Source: JACPJP01 sp964650285 (GTDB lineage: Archaea > Nanobdellota > Nanobdellia > Woesearchaeales > GW2011-AR4). From it: 6,655 nucleotides of DNA. Shown piece after piece: positions 5,066 through 6,655 of this stretch. Location of the stretch: the NCBI GenBank assembly GCA_964650285.1, contig CAZYSP010000025.1, forward strand, positions 1 through 6,655. The letters are read 5' to 3'. The notes beneath the pieces are model-generated. The model worked only from the letters and a program-made list of their open reading frames with translations. It made no database searches and was not told where the DNA came from. Each line of letters begins with the position of its first letter. Positions within the stretch are counted from its first letter, which is position 1. Made by a program: the position numbers and the translations under genes.

Positions 5066-6016
5066 TTATTGCTGAGTTTGCTCTAAATATTGGTCTATTA
5101 TATCATCTACAACCCCTTTAACAGTATTTGATTCTATTGCAAATCCCAGGCCTTCAAATCCTCCTATCTTAAAGTTATTGATTCCTATTATCCTGGAGTT
5201 TGTGTTAACTAATGGACCTCCTGAGTTTCCAGGATTTATCGGAACATCTGTCTGCAGATAAATTTCAAGGTCATTCGGCCCTTTTCTATCGACAGCTGAA
5301 ACAATTCCTTCTGTAACAGTAAATGAAAGCCCTGCAGGATTGCCTAAAGCTATTACTCTTTCTCCTACATTGACATCATCAGAATCACCAAACCTTAAAT
5401 TTTCCAGAGAAGCATCAACTTTAAGCACAGCTACATCAGCAGTATCATCATAACCAATTAAATCAGCATCATAAACTACATTGTCGTAAGTCAGAATCCT
5501 GATTATTTTAGCTCCATTAACAACATGGTAGTTAGTTACAATAAAGCCCCTGTCATCAATAACTGCTCCAGAACCTAAACCCTTGTCTGTGCCTACGCTG
5601 ACAACAGACTGTAAAACATCATCAATTATTGCAGTAAAATCCTTGCTCTCTACCTTTATACTCTTTAACTCTTCTTTTAGCTCAGTAAGTTGTATTTCGC
5701 TTTGCTCCTCTATTTCATCAATTAAATTATTTAATGTATTTATATCCTCCTCATTCTGTGTTTTAAAATTTCTTAAATTAGTGTCAATAAGGTCTATTTC
5801 AATTGTTAGACTGTCTTTTAAGGAAGATATATCCTCTCCTAGCTGCTCAAAGTCTGCAGAAATTTGTTTGTTTAGTTCTGTAAGCTTTGTATTAAAATTC
5901 TCATTCTGCTCATTAATCTTATTATTGTAATAAAAAATCAAGCTTAAGGTTGCAACTAAAAGAAGAACTATTGAAATGACCAATACTTTTTTGCTGTTGA
6001 GATTGAGTTTAGGCAT
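5066..6016 (-). CDS. membrane-anchored HtrA/DegS-like trypsin-family serine protease without PDZ domain
   Basis: A 316-residue protein with a short basic N-terminus, one transmembrane anchor (about 11-29), a long heptad-like coiled coil (about 33-125) and a trypsin-fold protease domain (about 128-312). The catalytic triad is complete: H164 in TNYHVV, D194 in DTADVAVL and S265 in NPGNSGGP. The VTEGIVSAVDR and GLGFAIES segments are typical of HtrA/DegP enzymes. The anchor topology puts the protease outside the cytoplasmic membrane. Unlike DegS or DegP it ends right after the catalytic domain, with no PDZ; the coiled coil may instead trimerise or sense. An AGAGGT Shine-Dalgarno (6021-6026) sits 4 nt before the ATG. 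It follows the site-2 protease gene by 22 nt, so the two are probably one operon and may act on a common membrane substrate. Confidence 0.93.
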   Translation of the reverse strand: MPKLNLNSKKVLVISIVLLLVATLSLIFYYNNKINEQNENFNTKLTELNKQISADFEQLGEDISSLKDSLTIEIDLIDTNLRNFKTQNEEDINTLNNLIDEIEEQSEIQLTELKEELKSIKVESKDFTAIIDDVLQSVVSVGTDKGLGSGAVIDDRGFIVTNYHVVNGAKIIRILTYDNVVYDADLIGYDDTADVAVLKVDASLENLRFGDSDDVNVGERVIALGNPAGLSFTVTEGIVSAVDRKGPNDLEIYLQTDVPINPGNSGGPLVNTNSRIIGINNFKIGGFEGLGFAIESNTVKGVVDDIIDQYLEQTQQ

Positions 6017-6020
6017 ACTA

Positions 6021-6026
6021 ACCTCT
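6021..6026 (-). promoter_or_regulatory. Shine-Dalgarno site of the HtrA-like protease
   Basis: On the minus strand AGAGGT lies 4 nt before the ATG at 6016, in the 22-nt gap after the site-2 protease stop. It fixes the start at 6016 and indicates independent initiation within the operon. Confidence 0.65.
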
Positions 6027-6038
6027 TTTAGAATTTGA

Positions 6039-6655
6039 TTATTTTACACTTATAAAGTTTTGCAAAAACATTAATCCAAAGGCAATTGCTACCATAACAC
6101 CATATACAGTTTTGTTCCATCTCAAAACCTTTCTACCATCAAAGTTCCCTATAGGTATCAGGTTAAATAATGCTAACCATGAATTTATGAAAAAGCCATA
6201 AAATGCTATTATTTTTAATATTCCTTCTGGACTCATTAACAAAAACCATAAAAATACTAATGCTAAAATAAGATTTACACCAGGGCCTGCTGCAGATATC
6301 TTACCATTTCTTTTTACTCCTACAGGACCAGATATCATAACAGCTCCAGGTGCTGCAAATACAATACCTGCAAAATAAGCCATTATAACTGCCAGAATCA
6401 ACATCTGGTCAAAAGATCTAAATTCCGCAAAACAACCGTATCTTTGGGCTACAACCTTATGCCCCAGTTCGTGCAGTAAAAATCCAGTCCCGACTGTAAC
6501 AGCAGCCACAATAAAAACCTGGTAAAAACTCAGGCTTACAAAGCCTTTCATAACAATTGCAAAAGCTATTGATATAGCTATCCATGCCTTGATTAAATCC
6601 CTTATCTCTCTTTCAGAAGTGTTTATTTTTCCTATATAGATTGGCTTTGGCTGCT
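6039..6655 (-). CDS. site-2 protease family (M50) zinc metalloprotease, N-terminus off right edge
   Basis: An intramembrane metalloprotease that cleaves substrates within the membrane, as in regulated intramembrane proteolysis. Numbering from the first visible ATG (6551), the zinc motif HELGH is at 27-31 with catalytic E28, a GPGVN motif is at 89-93, and the NLIPIGNFDG motif (130-139) supplies the third zinc ligand, D138. The reading frame stays open for 34 more codons to the right edge (YIGKINTSEREIRDL, then KAWIAISIAFAIV). These residues form the family's first transmembrane helix, so the ATG at 6551 lies inside a helix and is not the true start; no ATG, GTG or TTG occurs in this extension. 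Five or six membrane helices are visible. The stop is 22 nt before the HtrA-like gene, giving a two-protease operon. Confidence 0.92.
   Translation of the reverse strand, partial: QPKPIYIGKINTSEREIRDLIKAWIAISIAFAIVMKGFVSLSFYQVFIVAAVTVGTGFLLHELGHKVVAQRYGCFAEFRSFDQMLILAVIMAYFAGIVFAAPGAVMISGPVGVKRNGKISAAGPGVNLILALVFLWFLLMSPEGILKIIAFYGFFINSWLALFNLIPIGNFDGRKVLRWNKTVYGVMVAIAFGLMFLQNFISVK

Noticed and set aside
6039..6551. Treating the ATG at 6551 as the start of the site-2 protease
   Set aside because: The same frame stays open to the right edge with family-typical residues, and this ATG falls within the first membrane helix, so the gene is partial instead.
1..6655. tRNA, rRNA, CRISPR array, integrase or transposase
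   Set aside because: I looked for T-loop motifs, regularly spaced direct repeats and recombinase or transposase motifs on both strands and found none.

Overview
The window looks archaeal. It carries a group II chaperonin (thermosome), an archaeal-type M50 site-2 protease, an ArnR1-like winged-helix regulator, and TATA-box promoters with at least one transcript that is leaderless or nearly so. It is strongly AT-rich, with compact genes and many lysine/isoleucine/asparagine-rich proteins. That would fit a small-genome lineage such as DPANN, but the lineage is a guess; only 'archaeon' is well supported.

Left third (1-1686, minus strand): a four-gene cluster with defence-type content. In transcription order it holds a broken vsr-like DNA mismatch endonuclease, a PD-(D/E)XK protein that looks like a restriction endonuclease, a 60-residue two-helix membrane protein, and a DUF1643 protein that runs off the left edge. 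The genes are tightly packed: an ATGA overlap, a 4-nt gap and a 1-nt gap. The vsr gene is split: a start with a Shine-Dalgarno site at 1686 reads only 22 codons, and the conserved C-terminal half lies in another frame. No cytosine methyltransferase is visible, although Vsr-type enzymes normally accompany one.

Divergent intergenic region (1687-1878): two identical 11-bp TATA-containing boxes, a 22-bp inverted repeat (21/22 identical) with one arm inside the broken vsr start, four copies of a 14-bp motif, and a short palindrome near the predicted thermosome start site. This leads into the thermosome gene (1879-3513, plus strand).

Middle (3519-4518, minus strand): a seven-helix membrane protein of unknown function followed, 1 nt later, by the winged-helix regulator. 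This pair converges on the thermosome gene with only 5 nt between stop codons. The region 4519-4773 has no gene but holds three hairpins, one of them terminator-like.

Right third (4774-6655, minus strand): a site-2 protease whose N-terminus is off the right edge, a membrane-anchored coiled-coil HtrA/DegS-like serine protease without PDZ, and a small lysine-rich reading frame interrupted by an in-frame TAA. The two proteases side by side resemble the DegS/RseP pair of regulated intramembrane proteolysis, though no substrate is visible.
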